A stretch of DNA of 37,396 nt, taken from contig JAUIFY010000021.1 in the NCBI GenBank assembly GCA_030430245.1, positions 1 through 37,396 on the forward strand, read 5' to 3'. Below the pieces are notes generated by a model, which was not told the DNA's origin, did not search any database, and saw only the letters and a program-made list of their open reading frames with translations. Made by a program: the position numbers and the translations under genes. Below are positions 1-8,183 of the stretch, piece by piece. Origin of the DNA: a bacterium (GTDB lineage: Bacteria > Desulfobacterota > Binatia > UBA12015). How positions within the stretch are numbered: the first letter of the stretch is position 1; each line of letters begins with the position of its first letter.

Positions 1-1
1 G

Positions 2-520
2 CGCGATGCCTTCGCCACGCGCCGTGTCGAGAAGACATACTTGACGATCGTCCATCGTTCGCCGTCGCGCGAACGTGGCACTGCTCGCATGCGTCTTTCC
101 CAAGTGCGACGCGGTGATTTGCGGGTGAGCGTGGTGGATTCTCGCGGCGCCGAGGCCGTGACGCATTGGGAGACGCTTGCGCGATCGGGTGGACGTTCGT
201 TGCTCGCGTGTCGCATCGAGACCGGACGTCTTCATCAGATCCGCGCCCATCTGGCGGCGCTCGGCTGCGCCGTCGAGGGCGACACGGTCTACGGAGGAGC
301 GCGTCCCCCCGATACGCGGGCGTCGGTCGCGCGGAGGGCCGATCGTTCGCTGCTCCTCCACGCCTGGCGGCTCGCCCTGCCGGATCCCGGCAGCGGCCGC
401 GTGGGGAAGGTGCGCGCCGAGGCCGCGATTCCCGCCTACCTCCGGGAGGCTGCCATGGAGTCCGGCATGGATGTGGACGGCGCGCTGCGGGCCTACGACC
501 GCCGCTCGCGAAAAAGCTGA
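2..520 (+). CDS. RluA-family pseudouridine synthase, C-terminal part (cut by left edge)
   Basis: This is the C-terminal part of an RluA/RsuA-superfamily RNA pseudouridine synthase, which isomerises specific uridines in 23S rRNA or tRNA. The open frame enters from the left edge with RRVEKTYLTIV, matching the family's 'R.v.K.Y.aiv' strand that follows the catalytic Asp motif. Further on, GRLHQIRAHLAALG followed by VEGDTVYGG matches the conserved 'GRTHQIRVHL..lG.pi.GD..YG' block near the C-terminus. The catalytic HRLD motif would lie outside the window, so activity cannot be judged. The tail after the conserved block is about 70 residues and ends in a basic stretch. It is the first gene on the plus strand and is followed by about 250 bases of relatively AT-rich non-coding DNA. 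The family is secure; the RluA/C/D subtype is not. Confidence 0.85.
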   Translation, partial: RDAFATRRVEKTYLTIVHRSPSRERGTARMRLSQVRRGDLRVSVVDSRGAEAVTHWETLARSGGRSLLACRIETGRLHQIRAHLAALGCAVEGDTVYGGARPPDTRASVARRADRSLLLHAWRLALPDPGSGRVGKVRAEAAIPAYLREAAMESGMDVDGALRAYDRRSRKS

Positions 521-773
521 GTCATTCCAGGCTTTATGAGAAGTGCTTTTGGTGCCCATTAGTCGATTTGGAGTGTTCCGACGGGCGACCATGACTTAGT
601 CTCGTTGAATCGCGTTGGTTCTCAGCGCGTCCTCTCGTCTGTCTGAATAGTCTGTGTCTGTTCCGAGCGGCCTCGACGCTCGACCCGGCGACACCGGGTC
701 TGAGCCGGCCGCGGCGAATGCTCCGCGGCCTCGGCGCGCCCTTCGCAGGATTTCTCTTGCAGGGGCTGGGTCT

Positions 774-1394
774 GTGCACAGGTGCGCCCTCAAGGCAATG
801 GGGGTGGTCGTCCTGAGTGGCCTCGCATTGCTCTCGCTCCCGCGGGTTCTCGGCGAGGCGCAGGCGGTCCCCGAGATCCTCGTCACCAAGCCGGTGCACG
901 CGCTCGGCACGATCTACGATGCCTTGTCCGAGTGTCGCGAGTCCCTGCCGGAGAAGCGACGGTGGCAGATCGCGGAGACGATCGAACGCGAGGCGCGTCG
1001 CCACGGCTACGATCCGTTGTTCGTGCAGGCGATGATCGAGATCGAGAGCACGTGTCGGCCCAACGCGCGTAGTCGCATGGGTGCGATCGGCCTGATCCAG
1101 GTGAAGCCTGGCACGGCGCGCGCCGTCGCCGAAGACGCCGGGCTCGAGTGGGAGGGCGCGCATTCGCTCTACGATCCCGACTTCAACGTGCGCGTCGGTC
1201 TCCACTATCTGAACCAGCTCGAAGAGCGTTTCGGGGATCCGCATACCGCGATCGGTGCGTACAACCTCGGCCCCACGCGCGCGGCGCGGCTCGGCGCGAC
1301 GCGCGCGAGAAGTACGCGCTACGTGAAGAAGATCCTCCAGCGCTACGAGGATCTTCTCGCGCGTCAGCCCGACTCGGTCGGCGATCCTACCTGA
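774..1394 (+). CDS. Secreted lytic transglycosylase, SLT (Slt70/MltE-like) domain
   Basis: Predicted peptidoglycan lytic transglycosylase, which would cleave the MurNAc-GlcNAc bond in the periplasm. I chose the GTG at 774 because AGGGG lies about 9 bases upstream and the product then starts with a short basic stretch and a signal peptide (MGVVVLSGLALL core, cleavage near GEAQA). An ATG at 798 is the alternative; the same frame stays open back to 654. The SLT domain follows: EIESTCRPNARS carries the likely catalytic Glu, then GAIGLIQVKPGTA (family 'GamGLmQl.P.tA'), then NVRVGLHYLNQLEERFG and AIGAYNLGP ('A.aAYNaGp'). About 206 residues, normal for a stand-alone SLT enzyme. The stop overlaps the convergent oxidoreductase gene by 8 bases. 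Confidence 0.88.
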   Translation: MHRCALKAMGVVVLSGLALLSLPRVLGEAQAVPEILVTKPVHALGTIYDALSECRESLPEKRRWQIAETIEREARRHGYDPLFVQAMIEIESTCRPNARSRMGAIGLIQVKPGTARAVAEDAGLEWEGAHSLYDPDFNVRVGLHYLNQLEERFGDPHTAIGAYNLGPTRAARLGATRARSTRYVKKILQRYEDLLARQPDSVGDPT

Positions 1395-2247
1395 TCTGCT
1401 CGTCCGCGAAGCGCTTGATCGCGTCGAGCTTCGCCGGCAGATCCGATTCGTCGGCGCCGTGGAACGCCCACGGCTTCGTCGCGACGTGCGTGACGCCGAT
1501 GTCCTCCAGGCGCGCGTATCCCTCGCGGTCGAAGGCATCCATGCACGAAACCAGAATCGTCATGGGTGTCCTCGCGCGCGGAGAGTCCTTGCGTAGCTCG
1601 GTGAGCCGCTCGATGTACCTGCGCAGCTCCTCGGTCGTGTGCCAATCGGAGATCCACCCGTCGCCGACGAAGGCCGCACGGTGAAGCGCGCGTTCGGACA
1701 GTCCCCCGACGAGTATCGGAACCGGCTCCGTCGGTGCGGGACTCATCTCGAGACGATCGAAGTCGTAGAACTCGCCGTGGTGCTCGACCATCCCTCCGGC
1801 CCAGAGCTTGCGAAGGACCTCGATCATCTCGTCCGTCCGCTTCCCACGGCGTCGGAACGGCTGCTCGAGGAGATCGAACTCGTCCTCCATCCAGCCCGTG
1901 CCGACTCCGAGCGTCACACGGTTCTTCGAGATCACGGCCGCGGTGCCGATCGCCTTCGCGACGACGAACGGGTTGCGCATGGGGAGCACGTACACGGCGG
2001 TCACGAAGCGGAGGCGCTCCGTGACCGCCGCCATGGCCCCGATCGAGACCCACGGGTCGGGCCAATCGGTGAAGGGCTCCCAGCGGGGCTTGCCGTCTGC
2101 GGTGTACGGGTAGGGGGTCGCAATCCGCTCCGGGTGCACGACGTGGTCGGAGAGCGCGACGTCGTCGAAGCCGTTCTCCTCGAGGGCGCGGGCCACCGGC
2201 CCCATGTGGTGGGTCGGCCCGAACGCGAGGTGGCAGACGAACTTCAC
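1387..2247 (-). CDS. LLM-class (luciferase-like) F420-dependent oxidoreductase, copy 1
   Basis: A TIM-barrel flavin or F420-dependent oxidoreductase of the bacterial luciferase-like superfamily, 286 residues. Family marks are DVALSDHVVHPE near the N-terminus, GVGTGWMEDEFDLL in the middle, KRTDEMIEVLRKLW, then PILVGGLSERALHRAA and GDGWI. The substrate cannot be read; relatives act on aldehydes, alcohols or degradation intermediates. The start is a GTG at 2247 that overlaps the stop of the upstream acyl-CoA synthetase in a GTGA arrangement, so the two are almost certainly one operon with coupled translation. That suggests a shared catabolic pathway for an activated acid, which is inference. A paralogue lies at 22514-23380. 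The same frame is open further upstream but only as an antisense-type shadow inside the synthetase gene. Confidence 0.9.
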   Translation of the reverse strand: MKFVCHLAFGPTHHMGPVARALEENGFDDVALSDHVVHPERIATPYPYTADGKPRWEPFTDWPDPWVSIGAMAAVTERLRFVTAVYVLPMRNPFVVAKAIGTAAVISKNRVTLGVGTGWMEDEFDLLEQPFRRRGKRTDEMIEVLRKLWAGGMVEHHGEFYDFDRLEMSPAPTEPVPILVGGLSERALHRAAFVGDGWISDWHTTEELRRYIERLTELRKDSPRARTPMTILVSCMDAFDREGYARLEDIGVTHVATKPWAFHGADESDLPAKLDAIKRFADEQIR

Positions 2248-3845
2248 GACGTCGGCAGCTCCATGTTCTCGGCTTGCTCGCGAAGCTTGTTCTTGGCGAC
2301 CTTGTCGAGGGTGGCTTTCGGGAAGTCGTCCACGACGTAGACCGCGCGCGGGACCTTGAAGTCCGCGAGGTTCTCCTTGCAGTGCTGGATGATCTGGGCG
2401 CTGAGCTCGTCGTCGCTGTCGGGTGCGCCGGGCCCCTTCACGACGAACGCGACCGGGACCATGTCGAGCATTTCGTGGGATCGTGCAACGACCGCGACGT
2501 CGCCGATTCCGGGGACCTGCCGACACGTGTCCTCGACCTCGCGTGCCGATACGTTCTCGCCGCCGACCTTGAGGGCGTCCTTGTCGCGATCGCGGTAGAA
2601 GAAGTTCCCGCCTTCGCCGAGCACGACCATGTCGCCCGTCTTGAACCAGCCGTCCTCGGTGAAGGCCTTCTCGTTGGCTTCGGGGTTCTCGTAGTACTCG
2701 AGGAAGAGCTGAATGCCGCGCGTGCCGCGCACCCAGAGTTCCCCGATCGTGCCGTCGTCACAGATCCTTCCCGTCTCGGGATCGACGACCAGATATTCGT
2801 AGCCGGGTGTGGGCTTGCCCATGGATCCGTTCGGATACGTCTGTTGGAAGTCCGCGCGCGTCGCGTGGATGACGGTCTCGGTCATCCCCCAGAATGCCCC
2901 GACGCGGAGCTTCAGCCATCCCTCGAGCTCGGGCATGACGAGACCGAATGCGCCGACCTTGAGCTTGTGCTCGGGGATCGGTTGCGAAGCGACCGCCTTG
3001 AAGACGAACGGGATGAGCGAGATGTGGGTCACGCCGTGCTTTTGGATGACCTCCCAGAATCGACTCGCCGAGAACTTCGGCTGCAGGACGACGGTTCCTC
3101 CGACACCGAGCGTCGTCCACATCGACCAGCTCTGCGCGTTCACGTGGAAGAACGGCAGATAGATCAGGTACGTGTCGTCCGTCTGCATGTCGATGTTGAT
3201 CGGTCCCATACGCGAGGCCCAGAGCGCATTCGCGTGTGTGTGCACCACTGCCTTCGGGCGCGAGGTCGTGCCCGAGGTGAATTGGATTCCCGCGGGCAGC
3301 ATCGGTTCGGGAGGACGACTCGGGAGCGTGGCGGGATCGGCCCCAAGCTCGGAGAATCTCGGCCGTCCGTGATCAGCCTGCTCGGGGGTCGGCGGTTCGC
3401 CGCTGTTGTCGCTGGTCACGACGATCCACTGCAGGTCGGTTGCGTGGTCGGCGACGAGCTTCGCGTACTGCGGCTGGGTGATCGCGCCGACGCAGCCCGT
3501 GTGGCTGGCGAAGTACTCGAGCTCGCTTCCGACGCTTCGAGTGTTCGTCGTCACACCGACGGCCCCGAGCTTCGCGCACGCGTACCAGGCGAGCACCATC
3601 TCGGGGCAGTTGTCGGCGTGGATCAGGACCTTGTCCTCCTTCCTTACGCCGCGGGCGTGGAGTCCGGCCGCGATCCTCGCGATCTCGTCGTTGAACTCCC
3701 GATAGGTCCAGCGGCGCTCTTCGCCGCTCTTCGGCTCCCAGATGAGGAGGGGGTGGTCGGGCTTGGTCCGCGCCCAGAGGTCGAGCAGCCAGGGGATGTC
3801 TTGCCCGGCGAACTGGAATTTTGCGACTGCGTCTCGATCCATCAT
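2244..3845 (-). CDS. AMP-forming acyl-CoA synthetase (class I adenylate-forming enzyme)
   Basis: Predicted ATP-dependent acid:CoA ligase that activates a carboxylic acid through an acyl-adenylate. The protein is 533 residues, normal for the family. Core motifs are in order: FTSGTTSRPKAVVHTH (about 189-204, phosphate-binding loop), WGMTET (about 319-324), GWFKTGDMVVL (about 399-409), RDRDKDALKVGGENVS (about 418-433, hinge), and a C-terminal DDFPKATLDKVAKNKL with the candidate catalytic lysine at about 515. The domain looks intact. I start at the first of two adjacent ATG codons (3845); no clear ribosome-binding site is visible and 3842 is equally possible. Its stop overlaps the start of the downstream luciferase-like gene. 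The acid substrate is unknown; the N-terminal region resembles medium or long-chain FadD-like enzymes rather than acetyl-CoA synthetase. Confidence 0.92.
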   Translation of the reverse strand: MMDRDAVAKFQFAGQDIPWLLDLWARTKPDHPLLIWEPKSGEERRWTYREFNDEIARIAAGLHARGVRKEDKVLIHADNCPEMVLAWYACAKLGAVGVTTNTRSVGSELEYFASHTGCVGAITQPQYAKLVADHATDLQWIVVTSDNSGEPPTPEQADHGRPRFSELGADPATLPSRPPEPMLPAGIQFTSGTTSRPKAVVHTHANALWASRMGPINIDMQTDDTYLIYLPFFHVNAQSWSMWTTLGVGGTVVLQPKFSASRFWEVIQKHGVTHISLIPFVFKAVASQPIPEHKLKVGAFGLVMPELEGWLKLRVGAFWGMTETVIHATRADFQQTYPNGSMGKPTPGYEYLVVDPETGRICDDGTIGELWVRGTRGIQLFLEYYENPEANEKAFTEDGWFKTGDMVVLGEGGNFFYRDRDKDALKVGGENVSAREVEDTCRQVPGIGDVAVVARSHEMLDMVPVAFVVKGPGAPDSDDELSAQIIQHCKENLADFKVPRAVYVVDDFPKATLDKVAKNKLREQAENMELPTS

Positions 3846-3979
3846 GCTGGGGACTGTAGGCACCGGCCCGGACGGGCGCCACTCGGAGGCGGCGTGGGTC
3901 GCGTGAGCGACGTTCCGACCATGCGCGCGCGGTCGTTCGCGATCGGCAGCCGCGACTGCCGGCGTGATCCGTCGCGGGA

Positions 3980-5488
3980 CTACTCGCCGGGGATGTAGCG
4001 AACGAGAGGGCGGAGCTTCTCGAGAAGCGGCTTCGCCTTCGGAGCCTTCTCGCCGGCGAAGGTCAGGCCGCGATCGACGTCCTTCGGGGCGAAGAGGCCG
4101 CTCGCGAGGAGCGCGAGCGGGTAGAGTGGCATGATCGCCGACTTGAAGGCGATCGATGCCGCGATCGAGTCGAAGGTGATCGATCGCGCGAGGAAGAACG
4201 TGACGAGGGCACCGCCGACGATCCAGGCGATCTTCAGCCAGGGAAACGGAACGTGATACAGCCGCTGCGAGAACCACAGGGTGAGCGTCACCTGCACGAA
4301 GAACCCACCCAGGGTCGCCCATGCGGCGCCCACCATGCCGTACGTCGGGATCAAGAGGAAGTTGAGCCCGACGTTGAGTCCCGCGGCGATGAAGATCGTG
4401 ATCGTGCGGAAGTATGTCTTCTTCGTGATCAGGATCCCGACCTTCACCATGAAGGTCATGCCGTCGAGGACGAGCGCGAAGCCGATGATCGGAACCACGG
4501 TGGCGGCGGCATAGAACGCCGGGGTCGCCATGATCTGGATCAGATCGTCGCTGAAGGCCGAAAGGCCGAGCCAGAGGAAGAGCAAGAACGCGATGTAGTA
4601 GGTCGCCATCTGCGCGTAGAGCTCGGGTGCGTTCTCCTCCTTCTGGTTGCGGAAGATGAACTGCGGCCACGAGAGCTGGAAGGCGGTCACGACGAACGTC
4701 ATGATCTCGCCGAATCGATAGCCGAGCGCGTAGATGCCGACCTCGCTGACGGAGTAGTACTCCTTGATGAACCAGCGGTCGGTCAGGTCGAGGATGAAGG
4801 CCGCCGCACCCGCCGGCACGAGGGGCAGGCCGTACTTCAGCTGATCCTTGATGCCCTCCCAGTGGAAGCCCGCCTTGAACGCGCGCAGCGCGGGCCAGGT
4901 GAGGACGAGGCACATGGTGAACTCGCCCACGAACTGCGCGAGGATCACGCCGGTTGCCTTCATCGCGAAGAACGCGACGAGCACGACCGCGGTCGCGGTG
5001 GTCAGACCGTTCCGTACGATCGACCACATCGCGTACTTCTTCGATTGGTCGGCCGCACGCATCATCTGGAACGGCATCCGCAGGAGGACCTTGCAGAGGA
5101 CCGTGCCGGTTCCGATCGTGATGAGATACCAGTACGTCGGGTCGTTCAGCACCCAGCCCGAGATCAACCGTGGCGCGAGAAGGGGCACGGCCGCGATCGG
5201 CAGCGAGAAGAGGATCAGGATCCAGAGCGAGGACGCGATGACCCGATCGCGTCCCTCTTGCGTGTCGTGGTCGTAGTAGAACCGGAACAGAGACGTGCTC
5301 TGCCCCATGTTGACCATGATGAAGAGCGCCTGGGTGTAGATCGAGACCAGGGCCATGATCCCGTAGTCGCCGGTCGAGAGAAACCGGGTGTACAGCGGGA
5401 TGAGGAGGAACCCGATCACCTTGATGCCGTAGTTCCCGAGGCCGTAGATCAAGGTGTGGCCGAGGAGGGTGCGAAACTTGTCGAGCAT
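3980..5488 (-). CDS. Polysaccharide/oligosaccharide flippase (Wzx/MATE-like membrane protein)
   Basis: A polytopic membrane protein of 502 residues with about 12-14 hydrophobic segments spread over its length, typical of polysaccharide biosynthesis flippases in the MOP superfamily. The N-terminus (TLIYGLGNYGIKVIGFLLIP, then LYTRFLSTGDYGIMAL) matches the usual 'G..........ll.pl.tr.ls..dyG...l' start of this family. The likely role is translocating lipid-linked glycans across the inner membrane for surface polysaccharide or LPS. It lies 16 bases downstream of a sulfotransferase gene on the same strand, so a role in a sulfated surface glycan is plausible but inferred. A gap of 134 bases separates it from the acyl-CoA synthetase downstream. 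No other glycan genes are adjacent; a GT9 glycosyltransferase lies about 21 kb away. Confidence 0.88.
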   Translation of the reverse strand: MLDKFRTLLGHTLIYGLGNYGIKVIGFLLIPLYTRFLSTGDYGIMALVSIYTQALFIMVNMGQSTSLFRFYYDHDTQEGRDRVIASSLWILILFSLPIAAVPLLAPRLISGWVLNDPTYWYLITIGTGTVLCKVLLRMPFQMMRAADQSKKYAMWSIVRNGLTTATAVVLVAFFAMKATGVILAQFVGEFTMCLVLTWPALRAFKAGFHWEGIKDQLKYGLPLVPAGAAAFILDLTDRWFIKEYYSVSEVGIYALGYRFGEIMTFVVTAFQLSWPQFIFRNQKEENAPELYAQMATYYIAFLLFLWLGLSAFSDDLIQIMATPAFYAAATVVPIIGFALVLDGMTFMVKVGILITKKTYFRTITIFIAAGLNVGLNFLLIPTYGMVGAAWATLGGFFVQVTLTLWFSQRLYHVPFPWLKIAWIVGGALVTFFLARSITFDSIAASIAFKSAIMPLYPLALLASGLFAPKDVDRGLTFAGEKAPKAKPLLEKLRPLVRYIPGE

Positions 5489-5504
5489 CTCGAAGCGGTG
5501 GAGA

Positions 5505-6434
5505 TCAGGCGGAGGCGGGGTGGGTCGGCGTGGCGTCGTCGAGGTAGCCGAGCGTTCGTAGGAGCGGGCCCGCCTCCCCGAGGACGTAGGCGAGGTCCTC
5601 CTCGCTCAGGTCCTTGCGCCACCGCCCGATCGAGGAGGTTTGCAGGGGCTTCGTCGCCTCGGGGTTCTGCGCGAACTTCACCGGATCGCGCGACGCCGAC
5701 TGGACCTCGTGGAAGCTCATCACCGCGGGCTCCCAGGGGAGCTCGAGGAACTCGAAGAGACCGCGCAGGGTCGGTTCCGTCTCGGTCACGAGGTTCTCGT
5801 ACTTGAGCTCGTAGTAGCGGGGGTCTCCCCGGTAGGCGAGGCCGTCGCCGACGTCCTTCACCCAGCGTCCGACGCAGTCCTCGATCGGATTCCAGGTGTC
5901 CAGCTTGACGATCTCGCCGTCGATCACGCGGTGTCGCGGGTGGGTGCGGAGCGAGCATACGACGTCCCGCCCATCGCGAATCACGTGGACGAACCGGGCC
6001 TTGGGGAAGTGCTCGAGGATGTAGGGCATGACCTGGATGTTTCGGGGCGTCTTGTCGGCCCACAGCGGTTTGCCGGCGTGCCTCCGGTACGCATCGAAGA
6101 ACCGGTCGGCGAACTCCGCGCGGGTGGACGACGAACGAAGAAGCTCGGTCATCTCGCTCGCGGAGATCTCGAACTTCCTGGCCAGCTTCTCGGCGCCCGG
6201 GCTTCCCGGATTGAGCCGGTTCGGCGACGGGAACACGTTCGACTCCGGCCCGCAGGCGATCTGCGAGTGCGAGTCCAGAATCACGCGCATGAGGGTGGTC
6301 CCGCTGCGTCCGCACCCGCCGATGATGATCGGGGTCTCGCTCGAAACGTGGTCGCCCCGGTTCCACCGGTAGGCGCGCGCGCCCGAGACGAGCTGCCGAG
6401 CGCGTTCGAGCACCCCTGATTCGCCGTCCTTCAT
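5505..6434 (-). CDS. PAPS-dependent sulfotransferase family protein
   Basis: Predicted sulfotransferase using 3'-phosphoadenosine-5'-phosphosulfate, 309 residues from the ATG at 6434. The 5'-phosphosulfate loop is IIIGGCGRSGTTLMR (about 37-50) and the 3'-phosphate-binding strand is FVHVIRDGRDVVCSLR (about 148-163). YYELKYENLV later in the protein matches the conserved 'y.~.ryEdL' segment. The frame is open upstream to 6527 but the extra 31 residues are low complexity and unlike the family, so the internal ATG is preferred. No strong ribosome-binding site decides it. The gene is followed after 16 bases by the flippase, suggesting modification of an exported glycan or lipid. The acceptor is unknown. 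A tyrosylprotein or heparan-type acceptor cannot be excluded from sequence alone. Confidence 0.88.
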   Translation of the reverse strand: MKDGESGVLERARQLVSGARAYRWNRGDHVSSETPIIIGGCGRSGTTLMRVILDSHSQIACGPESNVFPSPNRLNPGSPGAEKLARKFEISASEMTELLRSSSTRAEFADRFFDAYRRHAGKPLWADKTPRNIQVMPYILEHFPKARFVHVIRDGRDVVCSLRTHPRHRVIDGEIVKLDTWNPIEDCVGRWVKDVGDGLAYRGDPRYYELKYENLVTETEPTLRGLFEFLELPWEPAVMSFHEVQSASRDPVKFAQNPEATKPLQTSSIGRWRKDLSEEDLAYVLGEAGPLLRTLGYLDDATPTHPASA

Positions 6435-6572
6435 TGGAACCGGAAAGGCTAGCGCACTGGCCGGTCTGACACGAGCCGGCATTTCGCCGCGGGGCGCGTC
6501 GGTCGCACGACTCGGGACTCCGGGCACGCGGGAACGAGCGCCTCGGGAGGGAGCGAGGCCGCCGAGGACCGT

Positions 6573-7883
6573 CTAGTCGGTGACCTTGTACAGTCTCTTG
6601 CTGACGCCGACGTAGAGCGTCCCGGGCGCGCCGATGATCGGTCCCGCCTCGAACTTGCCCGGTACGAAGATCTGGAACTTCACCGTGCTCCCGCCGAAGC
6701 CGTTCCCCTGGCCCTCGAACGCATAGAGCATCTTGCCGAACCCGACATAGACCGTGCCATCCGCTCCGATCGCAGCCTGGTTGTTGTTGTACTGGCCCTT
6801 CTCGGTGTGCTCGTGGTGCCACTTGACGCTGCCGTCCGTCGGATCGAGCGCGTAGAAGTGGCTCGACTTCTTGGACTTCGACGCACCGATGTAGATCGTC
6901 CCGTCGGCACCGAGGGCGGGGGCCGACTTGATCTCTTCCTTCTTCCCGCTGCCGACCGGGAATGGCGGGACGAAGGGCTGTGCCCAGACGTCCGCGCCCG
7001 TGTCGGTGTCGAAGGCCCAGAGCCCGTCCTTGGACTGGAAGTACGCGGTCGAGCCGTCGGCCGAGACGACCGGGCTGTAGTTCGGTGTGCGGCTGCCGAA
7101 GCCCTTCGACGCGATCGTTCGGCGCCACCGTTCGCTGCCGTCGGCGGCGTTCAGGGCGATCGCCTCCGTCTTGATCGAGACGAACACGATGGACTCGTCG
7201 GGCGTGAGGGCCGCGGAGACGTTTTTCAGGCTCCCGCCGAGGACGACCTTGCCTTCGGAGACGTTCGCGCTGTCGGGCCACTTGAGCGTCCCGTCGGGGT
7301 TCATCGCATAGAACCAGCCCGCTCCGAGGGCCTCGGACCCCATGTAGATCGTTCCGTCCGAGGCGATCGTGGGTGACATCGTGACGTCGCCGTCGTGCGG
7401 GACGTGGAAGGTCCACGCAATCTCTCCGGCCGTATCCCCCGGTTCCGAGCCAGTCTCGGTCACCCAGAGGTTGTTGTCGCGCGCGCCTTGGTGGACCCGT
7501 CCGGTGTCGGACACCGCGGGCTGGGAGCGGTCTGCGAGCCCCACCTTCCCCTTGCCGGCGACGGGTAGGACGTTGGAGGACCAGAGCTCCTCGCCCGTCG
7601 CGGGATCGATGGCCGTCAAGGGGCGCTTGCCGTTCGGCGCGTAGACGATCCCGTCCGCGTCGACGACGGCGGCGGCGCGGAAGCGCGAGTCGCCGCGGAA
7701 CTCCCAGACGAGCTGCGGGCTCGGCCCCTGCGGGCCATCGACCGTCGTACGACCCGAGTGCTGCGCGTCGTGCTGGAACATCGGCCAGGCGCCGGCGTCG
7801 AGGCCGGCTCGAGCTGCCGAGGCGGTGGCGAGAACGGCGAGCGCGGCCGGGACGGCGGCGCTCGCGAGCGTCTTGGCGTTCAT
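6573..7883 (-). CDS. Secreted PQQ-like beta-propeller repeat protein
   Basis: An exported beta-propeller of the PQQ-enzyme-repeat/BamB type, 436 residues. It begins with a clear signal peptide (MNAKTLASAAVPAALAVLAT, cleavage near AARA). WPMFQHDAQHSGRT follows, the hallmark opening of this family ('Wp.f.~d..~sg'). Repeats of the type 'GTIYMGS..gw.YAMNPDGTLKW', 'GTIYIGAS', 'YALDPTDGSVKW' and 'GTVYVGFGKMLYAF' recur about every 45-60 residues. There is no alcohol-dehydrogenase catalytic region, so it is more likely a structural or binding propeller than a quinoprotein enzyme. AAGGAG lies about 11 bases upstream of the ATG, with AAGGG closer. It is the first gene of the minus-strand run leading to the sulfotransferase (about 140 bases away); functional linkage is unproven. 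Confidence 0.85.
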   Translation of the reverse strand: MNAKTLASAAVPAALAVLATASAARAGLDAGAWPMFQHDAQHSGRTTVDGPQGPSPQLVWEFRGDSRFRAAAVVDADGIVYAPNGKRPLTAIDPATGEELWSSNVLPVAGKGKVGLADRSQPAVSDTGRVHQGARDNNLWVTETGSEPGDTAGEIAWTFHVPHDGDVTMSPTIASDGTIYMGSEALGAGWFYAMNPDGTLKWPDSANVSEGKVVLGGSLKNVSAALTPDESIVFVSIKTEAIALNAADGSERWRRTIASKGFGSRTPNYSPVVSADGSTAYFQSKDGLWAFDTDTGADVWAQPFVPPFPVGSGKKEEIKSAPALGADGTIYIGASKSKKSSHFYALDPTDGSVKWHHEHTEKGQYNNNQAAIGADGTVYVGFGKMLYAFEGQGNGFGGSTVKFQIFVPGKFEAGPIIGAPGTLYVGVSKRLYKVTD

Positions 7884-8100
7884 CGGGGACCCTTCTCCTT
7901 GGGATGCTGCGGGTGGAGCCGTCCGGGAGAAGAGCTCCCGACTGCTGACACGATTTCCTCGTTGTTTGGACCGAGATGGGACCGCCCGGGGAAGCGGAGG
8001 AGTCGGCGGGGGCGCGGGGAGGGTGTGGACGGGGAGAGAGGGGCCGCGGTCTTCTCGACCCCTCGAGGATGGCAGTCCCGGCGTCGACCGGGCAAGGCCG

Positions 8101-8144
8101 AAAAGCCGGATCGCCCGGGCTCCCGTGGGGAACCCGGGCGATCC
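8101..8144 (-). terminator. Probable intrinsic terminator after the Cys-rich protein gene
   Basis: A perfect 12-base inverted repeat (arms 8108-8119 and 8133-8144, arm GGATCGCCCGGG, 13-base loop) lies 39 bases past the stop of the minus-strand gene at 8184. In the minus-strand reading it is followed by GGCTTTTCGGCC, which supplies a short T run. This fits a terminator with a weak U tract. The rest of the 300-base interval 7884-8183 is GC-rich and shows no gene. Confidence 0.6.
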
Positions 8145-8183
8145 ACTCGTGGGCGGAGGCCCTGGCGGACCTCATGCCCGGGA

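Noticed and set aside
604..650. Possible sigma-70 promoter before the lytic transglycosylase (TTGAAT, TTGGTT, GAATAG)
   Set aside because: No pair of hexamers has a 16-18 base spacing, so I did not call it.
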